From: Shimia sp047124445
Lineage (GTDB): Bacteria > Pseudomonadota > Alphaproteobacteria > Rhodobacterales > Rhodobacteraceae
DNA length: 64,000 nucleotides
NCBI RefSeq assembly: GCF_047124445.1
Contig: NZ_CP138921.1
Span: 3,906,001 to 3,970,000 of the forward strand
Direction of reading: 5' to 3'
Positions 8,232 to 16,753 of the stretch are shown here, piece by piece; the stretch's first letter is position 1; the number at the start of each line of letters is the position of its first letter. The position numbers were made by a program, and so were the translations under genes. The notes below the pieces were generated by a model. It did not search any database. It saw only the letters and a program-made list of their open reading frames with translations, and was not told the origin of the DNA.

Positions 8232-9362
8232 ATGCGCAATGATCCGGCCCTTTGGCCGTCCCCATCTTGGCATCTGACGAAGTTTTCGCCGGACGCGCCG
8301 GTTTTGTATTTTGCCCCTGAGGTGCTGCAAGCCACGGCGCGGCGGTTCATTGACGGGTTTGCCGGTCTGGTGACCTATGCGGTGAAGGCCAATGACCATG
8401 AGGCGGTGCTGTCCAATTTGGTGAACGCCGGGCTGACGGCCTTTGATGTGGCGTCACCGTTGGAGATGGCGCGGGTGCGGCGTGTGGCGCCGGATGCGGT
8501 GCTGCATTATCACAACCCGGTGCGGTCTGTGGCGGAGATCACCGAGGCGGTTGGGCATGGGATTGCCAGTTGGTCGGTGGATTGTCCGCGCGAGTTGCAG
8601 AAATTGGCGGATGTGCCGCGCGAAGGCACGGAGATTGCGGTGCGACTGCGGTTGCCGGTGGCCGGGGCGGCTTATGACTTTGGTGAGAAGTTTGGCGCGG
8701 ACCCGGATCAGGCGGTGGCCTTGTTACAGCAGGCGCGGGAGATGGGGTTTGAGACCTCTTTGACCTTCCATCCCGGTACGCAGTGTGCCGATCCACAGGC
8801 TTGGGCGGTGTATATCGTTGAGGCAGCAGATGTGGCGCGGCGGGCGGGTGTGACGCTCAAACGTCTGAATGTTGGTGGCGGCTTTGCAGCGCATCGCAGT
8901 GGTCCTGCGCCGGACTTGGAGGCGATCTTTGATCGCATCGCGGCGGAGACCGCGCGGGCATTTGGTGAGGAAGCACCAGCGCTGGTTTGTGAGCCGGGGC
9001 GGGCGATGGTCGCCGAGGCGTTTACTTTGGTGGTGCGGGTGAAGACCGTGCGGGGCACGGCCGTTTTTCTGAATGACGGGATTTATGGCGCGCTGACGGA
9101 ATTGCGCGATATCGGGGTGCCAGACCGGATTTCCGTGCTGCGGCCTGATGGGGCCGTTGTGGCAGGGGAGATGGCGCGTAAGGTGGTCTACGGGCCAACC
9201 TGCGACAGTCTTGATCGGCTGCCCGACCCAGTGGCCTTGCCAGCGCAGATTGGGGAAGGTGATTTTGTGATGATCAAAGCGATGGGCGCTTACTCGTCGT
9301 CATTGTCCACCGGGTTCAACGGCTACGGTCTGCAAGAAATGGTAACTGTCGCGACGTTGTAA
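8232..9362 (+). CDS. Group IV PLP decarboxylase (ornithine/lysine/diaminopimelate decarboxylase type)
   Basis: 376-residue fold-type III PLP decarboxylase with an alanine-racemase-like barrel. The PLP lysine is K52 in YAVKAN. The phosphate-binding glycine loop is LNVGGGF, and the catalytic cysteine motif GPTCDSLD contains C324. The C-terminal YSSSLSTGFNGYG fits ornithine/lysine decarboxylases that make putrescine or cadaverine. GAGGTAGGAA lies directly before the ATG. The divergent Lrp gene suggests control by an amino acid. The substrate among ornithine, lysine and related amino acids cannot be fixed from sequence alone. Confidence 0.85.
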   Translation: MRNDPALWPSPSWHLTKFSPDAPVLYFAPEVLQATARRFIDGFAGLVTYAVKANDHEAVLSNLVNAGLTAFDVASPLEMARVRRVAPDAVLHYHNPVRSVAEITEAVGHGIASWSVDCPRELQKLADVPREGTEIAVRLRLPVAGAAYDFGEKFGADPDQAVALLQQAREMGFETSLTFHPGTQCADPQAWAVYIVEAADVARRAGVTLKRLNVGGGFAAHRSGPAPDLEAIFDRIAAETARAFGEEAPALVCEPGRAMVAEAFTLVVRVKTVRGTAVFLNDGIYGALTELRDIGVPDRISVLRPDGAVVAGEMARKVVYGPTCDSLDRLPDPVALPAQIGEGDFVMIKAMGAYSSSLSTGFNGYGLQEMVTVATL

Positions 9363-9439
9363 GGCCAACGGGCTCTGGACACGTCCGGATTGCACGATAG
9401 AGTTCCTCTTCGTAGCGACGCGCAGGGGAGCCAGCAGCG

Positions 9440-11737
9440 ATGGATAAGTTTGGGAAAAGCCAGCCGGTCAAACGGGTTGAAGACACGCGGTTTTTGACCG
9501 GCAAAGGCCAATACGTGGACGACATTGCGCCCAAGAATGCGCTGCATGCCTATTTTTTGCGCTCTCCGGTAGCACATGGCGTTGTAACTGAGCTGGACGT
9601 GTCGGATGCGCGCGAAGTGGATGGTGTAGCCTGTGTTCTGACGCAGGCGGATTTGCTGGCGGCGGGGCTTGAGGCCAATTTGCCCGGCACACAGGTGGAC
9701 AATCGCGATGGCAGCAAAGGGGCCAAGCCGGAACGTCCGCTGCTCGCTGCAGAGCGGGTGCGCTATGTGGGTGAGCCGATTGCCGTGATCGTGGCAGAGA
9801 GCATGGAGCAGGCGCGGGACGCGGCCGAGATGATCATGTTCGATTATGATGATCTGGACGCGCATTTGGCCTTGGCGCGCGGCGGTGAGCAGCTGCATGG
9901 CGAAGCGCCGGGGAACCTTGCGTTTGATTGGGGGCTTGGCGATGAAGCAGCAACCGACGCGGCTTTTGAGGCGGCGGCGCATGTGGTGAGCCTGGAGGTT
10001 GGCGACAACCGCGTGATTGTAAACGCGATGGAGCCGCGTGGCGCCTATGCCGAGTGGGACGGTAGCCGGTTGCACGTCGCCAGCAATGGCCAGGGCGTCT
10101 GGGGTACCAAAGGGCAAGTCGCGCGTGTTCTTAAGACGAACGAAGACGACGTGCGTGTGACCAACCCGGACACCGGCGGCGGCTTTGGCATGAAGGCGAT
10201 GATCTATCAGGAGCCGCTGATTGTGGCTTATGCGGCCAAGATGCTTGGCAAACCAGTGCGGTGGATTGCGGATCGCACGGAGTCGATGTTGTCAGACAAC
10301 GCGGGGCGCGATCTGGTGTCGTTGGCGGAATTGGCGTTTGACGAGAACCTGAAAGCCACGGCGTATCGCGTGAAATCTGTCGCGAATATGGGGGCGTATA
10401 ACTCGCAGTTTGCCCAGGCGATCCAGACGCAGTTGTTCAGCCGCGTATTGATGGGCGTCTATGACGTGCAGACCACTTGGTTGCAGGTGGACGGGATCTA
10501 CACAAACACCACACCGGTGGATGCCTATCGCGGGGCCGGGCGGCCGGAGGCGATTTATGTTCTGGAACGCCTGATGGATCGTGCGGCGCGTGAGCTGGGC
10601 GTAAGTGGCTATGAGTTGCGGCGGCGGAACTTCATTCCGACGGAGGCGTTTCCGTACAAGTCGGCGACAAATGAGACCTATGACGTAGGCGATTTTGACC
10701 GGGTGTTGAGCCGCGTGGAGGAGTTTGGCGATGTGGCCGGGTTTGCCGCGCGCAAAGCCGAGAGCGCGAAGGCTGGCAAACTGCGCGGCGCTGGTCTGTG
10801 TTACTACATCGAGAGTATTTTGGGCGACCCAAGCGAAAGCGCGCGGGTGGAGTTCAATGATGATGGCACCGTTTCGATTTATGTGGGCACGCAGTCCAAC
10901 GGGCAGGGACATGAGACGGTTTACGCGCAGTTCCTGAGTGACCAGACCGGCATTCCCACCGAGATGATTGAGGTGGTGCAAGGTGACAGTGATCGCATTA
11001 AGCAAGGTGGCGGCACCGGTGGCTCGCGCTCTGTGACGGTGCAGAACACCGCGACTTTGGCGACCGTGGAAACGATGATTAAAGCCTTTACGCCGTATAT
11101 TGCTGAGAAGATGGGCGTGGATGCCGCGGATGTGAGCTTTGATGATGAGCAATTCCGGGCGGAAGGCTCTAACTTACATCCTACCTTCCTTGAAGCCGCC
11201 GAGATGGCGCGCGCGGATGGGCGGACAGATTTGATGGTGCATGAAGAGCGCACCACTTTGCCAGCGCGCAGCTTCCCCAACGGGGCGCATCTGGCAGAGG
11301 TTGAAGTGGACCCGGAGACCGGACAGGTTTCGTTGGAGAAATACACCGTGGTGGATGATTTTGGTAATCTGATCAACCCGATGCTCGCAGAGGGGCAGGT
11401 GCATGGTGGTGTGGCGCAGGGTATTGGTCAGGCGTTGATGGAACATGTGGTGTTTGACGACGATGGCCAGCTTTTGACCGCGACCTTCATGGATTATGCC
11501 ATGCCGCGCGCCAGTGATGTTCCGATGATTGGCTTCACCACCGAGGCGGTGCCGTCGACGGCTAACATTATGGGCATGAAGGGCTGCGGCGAGGCGGGGA
11601 CCGTGGGTGCCATGGCGGCAGCAGCCAATGCGGTCCAGGATGCGCTTTGGGAGGCGGGTGTGCGCCAAGCGGACATGCCGTTCACGCCGCATCGCGTGTG
11701 GCAGATGTTGAATGAGGCCAAACATACGGCTGGCTAG
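9440..11737 (+). CDS. CoxL-like molybdenum hydroxylase large subunit (form II)
   Basis: 765-residue molybdopterin-binding subunit of the xanthine dehydrogenase family. It has the entry motif GKGQYVDDI near the N-terminus, the molybdopterin loop TGGGFGMK, and the catalytic glutamate E718 in GCGEAGTVG. The active-site loop reads AYRGAGR (362-368), the form II signature; true aerobic CO dehydrogenases carry AYRCSFR. It is therefore unlikely to oxidise CO, and its substrate is unknown. No FAD (CoxM) or iron-sulphur (CoxS) subunit gene is adjacent, so partners must lie elsewhere. AGGGGAG precedes the ATG. Its 3' end overlaps the next gene by 26 nt. Confidence 0.9.
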   Translation: MDKFGKSQPVKRVEDTRFLTGKGQYVDDIAPKNALHAYFLRSPVAHGVVTELDVSDAREVDGVACVLTQADLLAAGLEANLPGTQVDNRDGSKGAKPERPLLAAERVRYVGEPIAVIVAESMEQARDAAEMIMFDYDDLDAHLALARGGEQLHGEAPGNLAFDWGLGDEAATDAAFEAAAHVVSLEVGDNRVIVNAMEPRGAYAEWDGSRLHVASNGQGVWGTKGQVARVLKTNEDDVRVTNPDTGGGFGMKAMIYQEPLIVAYAAKMLGKPVRWIADRTESMLSDNAGRDLVSLAELAFDENLKATAYRVKSVANMGAYNSQFAQAIQTQLFSRVLMGVYDVQTTWLQVDGIYTNTTPVDAYRGAGRPEAIYVLERLMDRAARELGVSGYELRRRNFIPTEAFPYKSATNETYDVGDFDRVLSRVEEFGDVAGFAARKAESAKAGKLRGAGLCYYIESILGDPSESARVEFNDDGTVSIYVGTQSNGQGHETVYAQFLSDQTGIPTEMIEVVQGDSDRIKQGGGTGGSRSVTVQNTATLATVETMIKAFTPYIAEKMGVDAADVSFDDEQFRAEGSNLHPTFLEAAEMARADGRTDLMVHEERTTLPARSFPNGAHLAEVEVDPETGQVSLEKYTVVDDFGNLINPMLAEGQVHGGVAQGIGQALMEHVVFDDDGQLLTATFMDYAMPRASDVPMIGFTTEAVPSTANIMGMKGCGEAGTVGAMAAAANAVQDALWEAGVRQADMPFTPHRVWQMLNEAKHTAG

Positions 11738-12782
11738 ACGCATATCAGAGTGGCTGACTGGCAAGTTCACCAGCAGTCATACCCCGGCGGGGCCGCGCCG
11801 AGGGGCGGTCACGCATGTGATTATTCTGGATGGCACCATGTCCTCGCTTGCGCCAGGGCAGGAGACCAATGCTGGGCAGACCTACCTGTTGTTACGAGAG
11901 ATCGGCGCGGAGGTGTCCGTCTACTACGAGGCAGGCGTGCAATGGCGGTCCTGGCGTCAGACGCTGGACGTGATGATGGGGCGCGGGATCAATCGGCAGA
12001 TCCGGCGGGCTTATGGCTATTTGGCAAGTCGGTACCGGCCCGGTGATAAGATCATCCTGATGGGCTATTCGCGCGGTGCTTTTGCCGTGCGCTCGTTGGC
12101 CGGGGTGATTGACCGCGTCGGGCTGTTGCGCGCGGAATGTGCCACGGAGCGCAATATCCGCACGGCATACCGGCACTATGAACTAACGCCGGATAGCGCG
12201 GCTGCAAGCGCGTTTGCGGCAGCGCATTGTTATGAGCACACAGAGATCGAGATGATTGGTGTGTGGGACACGGTGAAAGCGCTGGGCGCACGTGTGCCGG
12301 TGTTGTGGCGCATCACAGAGCGGCGTCACGCGTTCCACAACCATCAACTTGCGCCCGTGGTGCGGCATGGGTTTCATGCCTTGGCGTTGGATGAGACGCG
12401 GCAGGTGTTCGAACCGGAGTTGTGGCGCTGCCCGGATGATTGGGACGGCCGTGTGGAGCAGGTCTGGTTCCGTGGGGCGCACAGTGATGTGGGCGGGCAA
12501 TTGGTGGGGTTCCATGCCGCTCGGCCGCTGGCCAATATCCCACTGATCTGGATGCTGGAACGGCTGGAGATGTGTGGCGTGCGCTTGCCAGAAGACTGGC
12601 GGGACCGCTACGAGACCGATCCAGATGCGCCCATGGTGGGCACTTGGCGCGCGCTCGGCAAGTACTTTTTGTTTCGGGCACCGCGCGTTGTGGGGGCTGA
12701 TCGGTCAGAGAGCATTCATCCAACCGCACTGCCCTATGTGACGGCTGGCGACATCAAAGGGCAGCTGTTGCAGCAGACTTAG
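11712..12782 (+). CDS. DUF2235 alpha/beta hydrolase-like protein
   Basis: 356-residue member of DUF2235, a family that includes phospholipase-type (Tle1) effectors. A plausible catalytic triad is visible: S120 in GYSRGA (GxSxG nucleophile elbow), D186 in VWDTVK and H257 in AHSDVGG. There is no signal peptide or membrane segment. It starts inside the last codons of the CoxL-like gene (26-nt overlap), so the two are likely co-translated. No type VI secretion genes are nearby, which argues for a housekeeping or lipid-related hydrolase rather than a secreted toxin. Convergent with the nitroreductase (6-nt gap). Confidence 0.8.
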   Translation: MRPNIRLARRISEWLTGKFTSSHTPAGPRRGAVTHVIILDGTMSSLAPGQETNAGQTYLLLREIGAEVSVYYEAGVQWRSWRQTLDVMMGRGINRQIRRAYGYLASRYRPGDKIILMGYSRGAFAVRSLAGVIDRVGLLRAECATERNIRTAYRHYELTPDSAAASAFAAAHCYEHTEIEMIGVWDTVKALGARVPVLWRITERRHAFHNHQLAPVVRHGFHALALDETRQVFEPELWRCPDDWDGRVEQVWFRGAHSDVGGQLVGFHAARPLANIPLIWMLERLEMCGVRLPEDWRDRYETDPDAPMVGTWRALGKYFLFRAPRVVGADRSESIHPTALPYVTAGDIKGQLLQQT

Positions 12783-12788
12783 CGTGGC

Positions 12789-13460
12789 TTAATCGCGCCA
12801 GTCGACAAACTCGTCCAGCTCTGCGCGGTCTGTGCGGAATGTGTTGATGGCGGCGGCGTCATCTGGATAGCCAAAGGAGATGGCGGCAAGGACGTTGCGG
12901 TCTTCGGGGATGTCGAAGTGTTTGCGGACCACGTCCGAGTAGAGAGAGAGTGCGGCTTGGGGCACGGTGCCGATGCCTTGCGCTTTGGCGGAGAGGCAGA
13001 ATGCGGTTATGAAACCGCCGCAATCGAGCACGCCGTAGGGGCCGAGTTCTTTGGGACAGGTGATCACGGCGACATGCGGTGCGCCAAACAGCGTGTAGTT
13101 CTCCCGCATTTGACGGGCGCGGCCCTCGCGGTCGCCTCGACCGATGCCAACAGCTTCGTAAAGCTGGAACCCACAAGTGCGGCGGCGTTTGAGATGCGCA
13201 CCGGTGTAGGTGTCTGGAAACGGGTAGTCGGGCGCGGGAGCGCCTGCGTCAAAGGCTTGCGCCATGGCATCGCGAAAGGCTTCGGTTTGGGGGCCTGAGG
13301 CGACAATCACTTTCCACGGTTGTGCGTTGCACCAGGAGGGGGCGCGGCCTGCATCCAGGAGGATCTGGGAAATCACCTCACGCGGTACGGCATCTGATTT
13401 AAATGCCCGGCAGGAGTGACGGGCGTGTAGAAGTTCTTGCAATGCAGCGTGGTGAGACAT
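12789..13460 (-). CDS. Nitroreductase family FMN oxidoreductase
   Basis: 223-residue flavin-dependent nitroreductase-fold protein. The FMN-binding start RHSCRAFKSDAV (about 14-25), the APSWCNAQPW block (about 40-49) and the C-terminal SFGYPD loop are typical. It should use NAD(P)H to reduce nitro compounds, quinones or similar substrates. The ATG at 13460 has GGGGA 8 nt upstream; an in-frame TTG five codons earlier is less likely. It lies 18 nt behind the zinc-ribbon protein gene and may be the last gene of that operon, though it has no obvious link to membrane stress. Confidence 0.86.
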   Translation of the reverse strand: MSHHAALQELLHARHSCRAFKSDAVPREVISQILLDAGRAPSWCNAQPWKVIVASGPQTEAFRDAMAQAFDAGAPAPDYPFPDTYTGAHLKRRRTCGFQLYEAVGIGRGDREGRARQMRENYTLFGAPHVAVITCPKELGPYGVLDCGGFITAFCLSAKAQGIGTVPQAALSLYSDVVRKHFDIPEDRNVLAAISFGYPDDAAAINTFRTDRAELDEFVDWRD

Positions 13461-13478
13461 CGCGAATTTCCCCAACTC

Positions 13479-14585
13479 TTATTGGTTTTGGGCGATGATA
13501 TAGCCAATAACGCCGGCTGCAATAGCGGCGAGGAGCACGGCAAAGGCGATCTTCCACTTGGAGTAGGGGCGCTCGCCTTGGACGCGGCCGGTTTGTCCAT
13601 TCACAACAAAGCGGTAGGACTTGCCACGGTACTTGTAGGCGGCCATCCAGACCGGCAGCAGGATATGCTTGAACGTGACGTCGCTGACGGAGGTGGAGAT
13701 GTTGTGGATGCGTTGGCGGTCTCCGCCGATGTCAAAGGCCACGTCGCGGCGGATCACACGGTCCATGTGATCTCGGGCCTCGTCGTAGCCCTCTTCGAGG
13801 TCGATGGAATAGCCCTCGGCCTGAAAGCCCGCGAGGAACTCTGGCGTGTAGGGCTCTAGGGCAGAGAGATCCCACGGTTGCAAGTTGTCAGTATATTTCT
13901 TTGGCAGGGCTTTGGAGCCCAACACAAGGATATCGTCAAACCAGCGCGCGACGCTGCCAGAGGCCGGGGACCAGCGGATTTTCTGTACCTGCCGTTGCTC
14001 GCGTTTACCGTCGACCATGACGGTTTCGGTGACGTAGTAGATGGTGCCGCGTTCGCCCCTGTAGGAGGATTTGGTATCGGCATCGTAGGTCCAATAGGGG
14101 ACATAGATGCCGTCCATTTTGCGGCCCTTTTTGGCGTATTCTTGCAAGCCGTTGGGGGCGAACCAGAGTTTGCCCAGCCAGTCATTCATGGACTGATGCG
14201 CGACTTTCTCTGCGATCTGAAAAGGCAGGACAGCACGCGGCTTGATCAGGCGATGCGTGCCTGTGTCGACCACGACGGGGGTGGCGCAGAACGGACATTC
14301 GGTGGCGTGCGTGTCGCCCTCAAACACAACATGCGCGGCGCAATTGGGGCAGGAGGTAGTGCGGGCCTCGACCATTTCGGCGGCCGGGAGTTGCTCGGTC
14401 AATGCTGCTTTGAAATCCAGCTCGGCAATCGCAGCCTGACGATCACCTTGTTCGGTGGGTTCTTCGTGACCGCAGTGATCGCAGATCAGTTTGCCTTCGT
14501 TGGGGGCAAAGCGGTAGTCGGCACCGCATTGGGCGCAGGGGAAACGGGTGGTCTCTTTGGGCGCGGGGGGCGGCGTGGCTGACAT
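13479..14585 (-). CDS. Zinc-ribbon, C-terminal membrane-anchored protein (YdjG-like)
   Basis: 368 residues with two N-terminal zinc ribbons: C17-x2-C20 paired with C35-x2-C38, and C79-x2-C82 paired with C97-x2-C100. A central beta-rich region (about 150-330) follows, and a single C-terminal membrane helix (about 345-365, WKIAFAVLLAAIAAG) anchors it with the ribbons in the cytoplasm. It resembles the zinc-ribbon membrane proteins that accompany SPFH proteins in the Bacillus pspA-ydjGHI operon. It follows the SPFH-GYF gene by 71 nt in the same direction. A role in envelope stress is inferred from context. Automatic annotation often calls such proteins primosomal protein N-prime, which is not supported here. 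Confidence 0.72.
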   Translation of the reverse strand: MSATPPPAPKETTRFPCAQCGADYRFAPNEGKLICDHCGHEEPTEQGDRQAAIAELDFKAALTEQLPAAEMVEARTTSCPNCAAHVVFEGDTHATECPFCATPVVVDTGTHRLIKPRAVLPFQIAEKVAHQSMNDWLGKLWFAPNGLQEYAKKGRKMDGIYVPYWTYDADTKSSYRGERGTIYYVTETVMVDGKREQRQVQKIRWSPASGSVARWFDDILVLGSKALPKKYTDNLQPWDLSALEPYTPEFLAGFQAEGYSIDLEEGYDEARDHMDRVIRRDVAFDIGGDRQRIHNISTSVSDVTFKHILLPVWMAAYKYRGKSYRFVVNGQTGRVQGERPYSKWKIAFAVLLAAIAAGVIGYIIAQNQ

Positions 14586-14656
14586 GAAATCTGCTTGCTT
14601 TGAAATGGCTTGGAAGAAATTGGCGGAGCCCCGGCTAGCAAGCCGGGGCCAAGGTT

Positions 14657-15796
14657 TTATGCGCCAGGGGGCGGTGGCGGCAGGATGGTGAAGAGCTGGG
14701 CCAGTTCGGCGACGTCTTCGGCGTGTTTCCAACCGTCCTGACCAGCGGTCCAGACGTGTGTTTCCCGGGTGATCTCCCCAGCGGTGGCCATGCGGCCGAG
14801 CGCGGCTTTGGAGAACGGTCCTTTGGTTTGGCCGTTTTCGGCAATGTGCCACACGTGTTCGACCGGTGGTGGGGGCGGCGGCGCGGCGGCGGCTTGAGGC
14901 GCGGGAGAAGCTTGCGGTGCTTGGGCGGCAGGTTGCGCCCCCCATGGGCCGGTTTGCGCCATCTGTTGGGCCATTGCCATGCCCATACCCATGCCCATGC
15001 CAGCGCCCATGCCGGAGTTTGGCGTTTGCGCGGCGGCGGTCATGGCTTCGGCGGCGGAGAACTGTGTGTATTTGCCCAGATCGCCGACAATGCCCATCGA
15101 GGTGCGTTTGTCCATCGCGGCCTCAACCGCGGGCGGCAGGGAGATGTTCTCAATGTAGAGCTCTGGGATCGCGAGGCCGTATTCGGCGATGGTTCCGGAG
15201 ATTTCGGCAGCGACCAGCTTGCCCAGATCGGCGGTGTTGGCGGCCATGTCCAGAACCGGAATGCCGGAGCCTGCGACCACGCGGGAAAACTCCTGCACGA
15301 TGATGTTGCGGATCTGGAAGGAGATCTCATCCATGGTGAATTCGCCGTCCGTCCCAACGATCTCCGTCAGGAAGCGGGCGGGGTCGACCACGCGGATGGC
15401 GTAGGTGCCATAGGCGCGCAGGCGCACAGGGCCAAATTCCGGATCACGCACCATAATGGGGTTTTTGGTGCCCCATTTCAGATCAGCAAATCGCGTGGTG
15501 TTGACGAAGTAGATTTCGGATTTGAACGGGCTTTTGAAACCGTGGTCCCAGTGTTGGAGCGTGGTCATCACCGGCATGTTGTTGGTTTCCAACATGTAGA
15601 GACCGGGGGTGAAGACATCGGCCAGCTGGCCCTCGTGCACAAACACCGCTGCTTGCCCCTCGCGCACGGTCAGCTTGGCACCGTATTTGATCTCGTGGCC
15701 TTCACGCTCAAAGCGGAACACCAGCGTGTCGCGGGTGTCATCAACCCAATGAATGACGTCAATAAATTCGCCAGTGAGGAAATCAAAAATACCCAT
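14657..15796 (-). CDS. SPFH-domain protein with C-terminal GYF_2 domain (YdjI / virion-core-like)
   Basis: 379 residues. The N-terminal part (about 1-230) is the SPFH/virion-core-like domain (GIFDFLTGEFIDVIHW start, then LKWGTKNPIMVRDPEFGPV). A Met-Gly-rich low-complexity linker follows (MGAGMGMGMGMAMAQ), then a Pro/Ala-rich stretch, then a GYF_2-type domain near the end (about 313-370: VWHIAENGQTKGPF ... GWKHAEDV). SPFH proteins assemble large membrane-associated rings or scaffolds, and GYF-type domains bind proline-rich peptides. There is no strong membrane helix. It lies 36 nt behind the DUF2927 gene with GGACC before its ATG. This is a B. subtilis YdjI-like component. Confidence 0.82.
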   Translation of the reverse strand: MGIFDFLTGEFIDVIHWVDDTRDTLVFRFEREGHEIKYGAKLTVREGQAAVFVHEGQLADVFTPGLYMLETNNMPVMTTLQHWDHGFKSPFKSEIYFVNTTRFADLKWGTKNPIMVRDPEFGPVRLRAYGTYAIRVVDPARFLTEIVGTDGEFTMDEISFQIRNIIVQEFSRVVAGSGIPVLDMAANTADLGKLVAAEISGTIAEYGLAIPELYIENISLPPAVEAAMDKRTSMGIVGDLGKYTQFSAAEAMTAAAQTPNSGMGAGMGMGMGMAMAQQMAQTGPWGAQPAAQAPQASPAPQAAAAPPPPPPVEHVWHIAENGQTKGPFSKAALGRMATAGEITRETHVWTAGQDGWKHAEDVAELAQLFTILPPPPPGA

Positions 15797-15832
15797 GAAG
15801 TGGTCCTTTCAAAAGGCTGGTCGCGGTAGCGC

Positions 15833-16753
15833 TCAGAAATTCTGTGCGGTTTGCTCGCGGGCCAGAATGTAAACAATGGGGCGGGCCTCGTCCACGCTCA
15901 TACCGACGCCAAGACGGTCATCGTAGAGCATGGAGAGCAGTTTTTCGTCATGCGTGGTGAGCAGCGCAAACTCTTCGTCATCGTTGAAGATCGACGGGCG
16001 GGCTGCGGGGCTGTCATTTGCCAATCCCAAACCTTGCGCGATTTCCTCGTGGAAGCAGGATTTGCGCAGAAGATCAGGGTGTTCTGCGCGTACCAGGGCA
16101 ACGGCGGAGGTGTAGGCGTTGGGATTGCTGTCCGATGCCAAAGCGACCACAAAGCAATAGATGTTGCGTGGTGGATTGGCGAATAACGCGCGGGTTTTGG
16201 GAGAGGCGTTGGGCAGCAGAGTGTCCAGACGCGATTGCACGGTGTCACGGTCATCTGCGCCCATCACCAGCACGTGGAAGTTGGGTTTGTTGGTCGTCTG
16301 TCGGATCTGGTGTCCGGTGGCGTTGGCCAGACGGGGCACATAGGCGGCCACTGTGGCGCGGTCCGTGGCGCGTTGGCTTTCCGGTACAGACGGGCCAAAC
16401 TCGACGTTCACTTTGACAGGTCCATTCCAACGGCGCAGCTGGCCGGCTTGGCCGGAGGAGCGCTCCAGCCCGCCGGTGTTGCTGTATTCGTCATAAAAGG
16501 CGATGCGCTCAAAGTTGCGGGCCAGCATGTCCGGGGTGAACGGCGTGTCCGGGCCGCCGCCATCGGTGCGCAGCAACCCGCGCGTCAGCAGATCCGCCTG
16601 AACGCTGCTGTAATAGCTGCGCAGGGCCGCGCTGGCCTCGGACGGGGGCGCAGGCGTGGGGGCGACAACCGGTGGCGCGGTGACGCCGCCGGTGTTCACG
16701 CAGGCTGCCAAAGTTGTCAGCAGCCCAAGGCCTATGCCCGCAAGCCGTTTCAC
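15833..16753 (-). CDS. DUF2927 lipoprotein
   Basis: 306 residues. A lipoprotein signal peptide ends in LTTLAAC with C18 as the lipidated residue, followed by a Pro/Ala linker (to about 40), so it should be anchored to a membrane in the periplasm. The DUF2927 core includes CFHEEIAQGLGLANDSP with H235 and E236, then SIFNDDEEFALLT. This resembles a metalloprotease helix, but the second histidine of HExxH is replaced, so zinc peptidase activity is doubtful. Its ATG overlaps the telA stop by 4 nt, which indicates translational coupling. Confidence 0.8.
   Translation of the reverse strand: MKRLAGIGLGLLTTLAACVNTGGVTAPPVVAPTPAPPSEASAALRSYYSSVQADLLTRGLLRTDGGGPDTPFTPDMLARNFERIAFYDEYSNTGGLERSSGQAGQLRRWNGPVKVNVEFGPSVPESQRATDRATVAAYVPRLANATGHQIRQTTNKPNFHVLVMGADDRDTVQSRLDTLLPNASPKTRALFANPPRNIYCFVVALASDSNPNAYTSAVALVRAEHPDLLRKSCFHEEIAQGLGLANDSPAARPSIFNDDEEFALLTTHDEKLLSMLYDDRLGVGMSVDEARPIVYILAREQTAQNF

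Noticed and set aside
9440..11737. Carbon monoxide dehydrogenase
   Set aside because: The active-site loop is AYRGAGR (form II), not AYRCSFR, and no coxM/coxS genes are adjacent.
11712..12782. Type VI secretion phospholipase effector
   Set aside because: DUF2235 fits, but there are no VgrG, PAAR, immunity or tss genes nearby and no secretion signal.
13479..14585. Primosomal protein N-prime / helicase
   Set aside because: Only zinc ribbons and a C-terminal membrane helix are seen; there is no Walker A or helicase motif.
14970..15016. Short tandem repeat in the SPFH gene
   Set aside because: It encodes the Met-Gly low-complexity linker and has no sign of a mobile or regulatory element.
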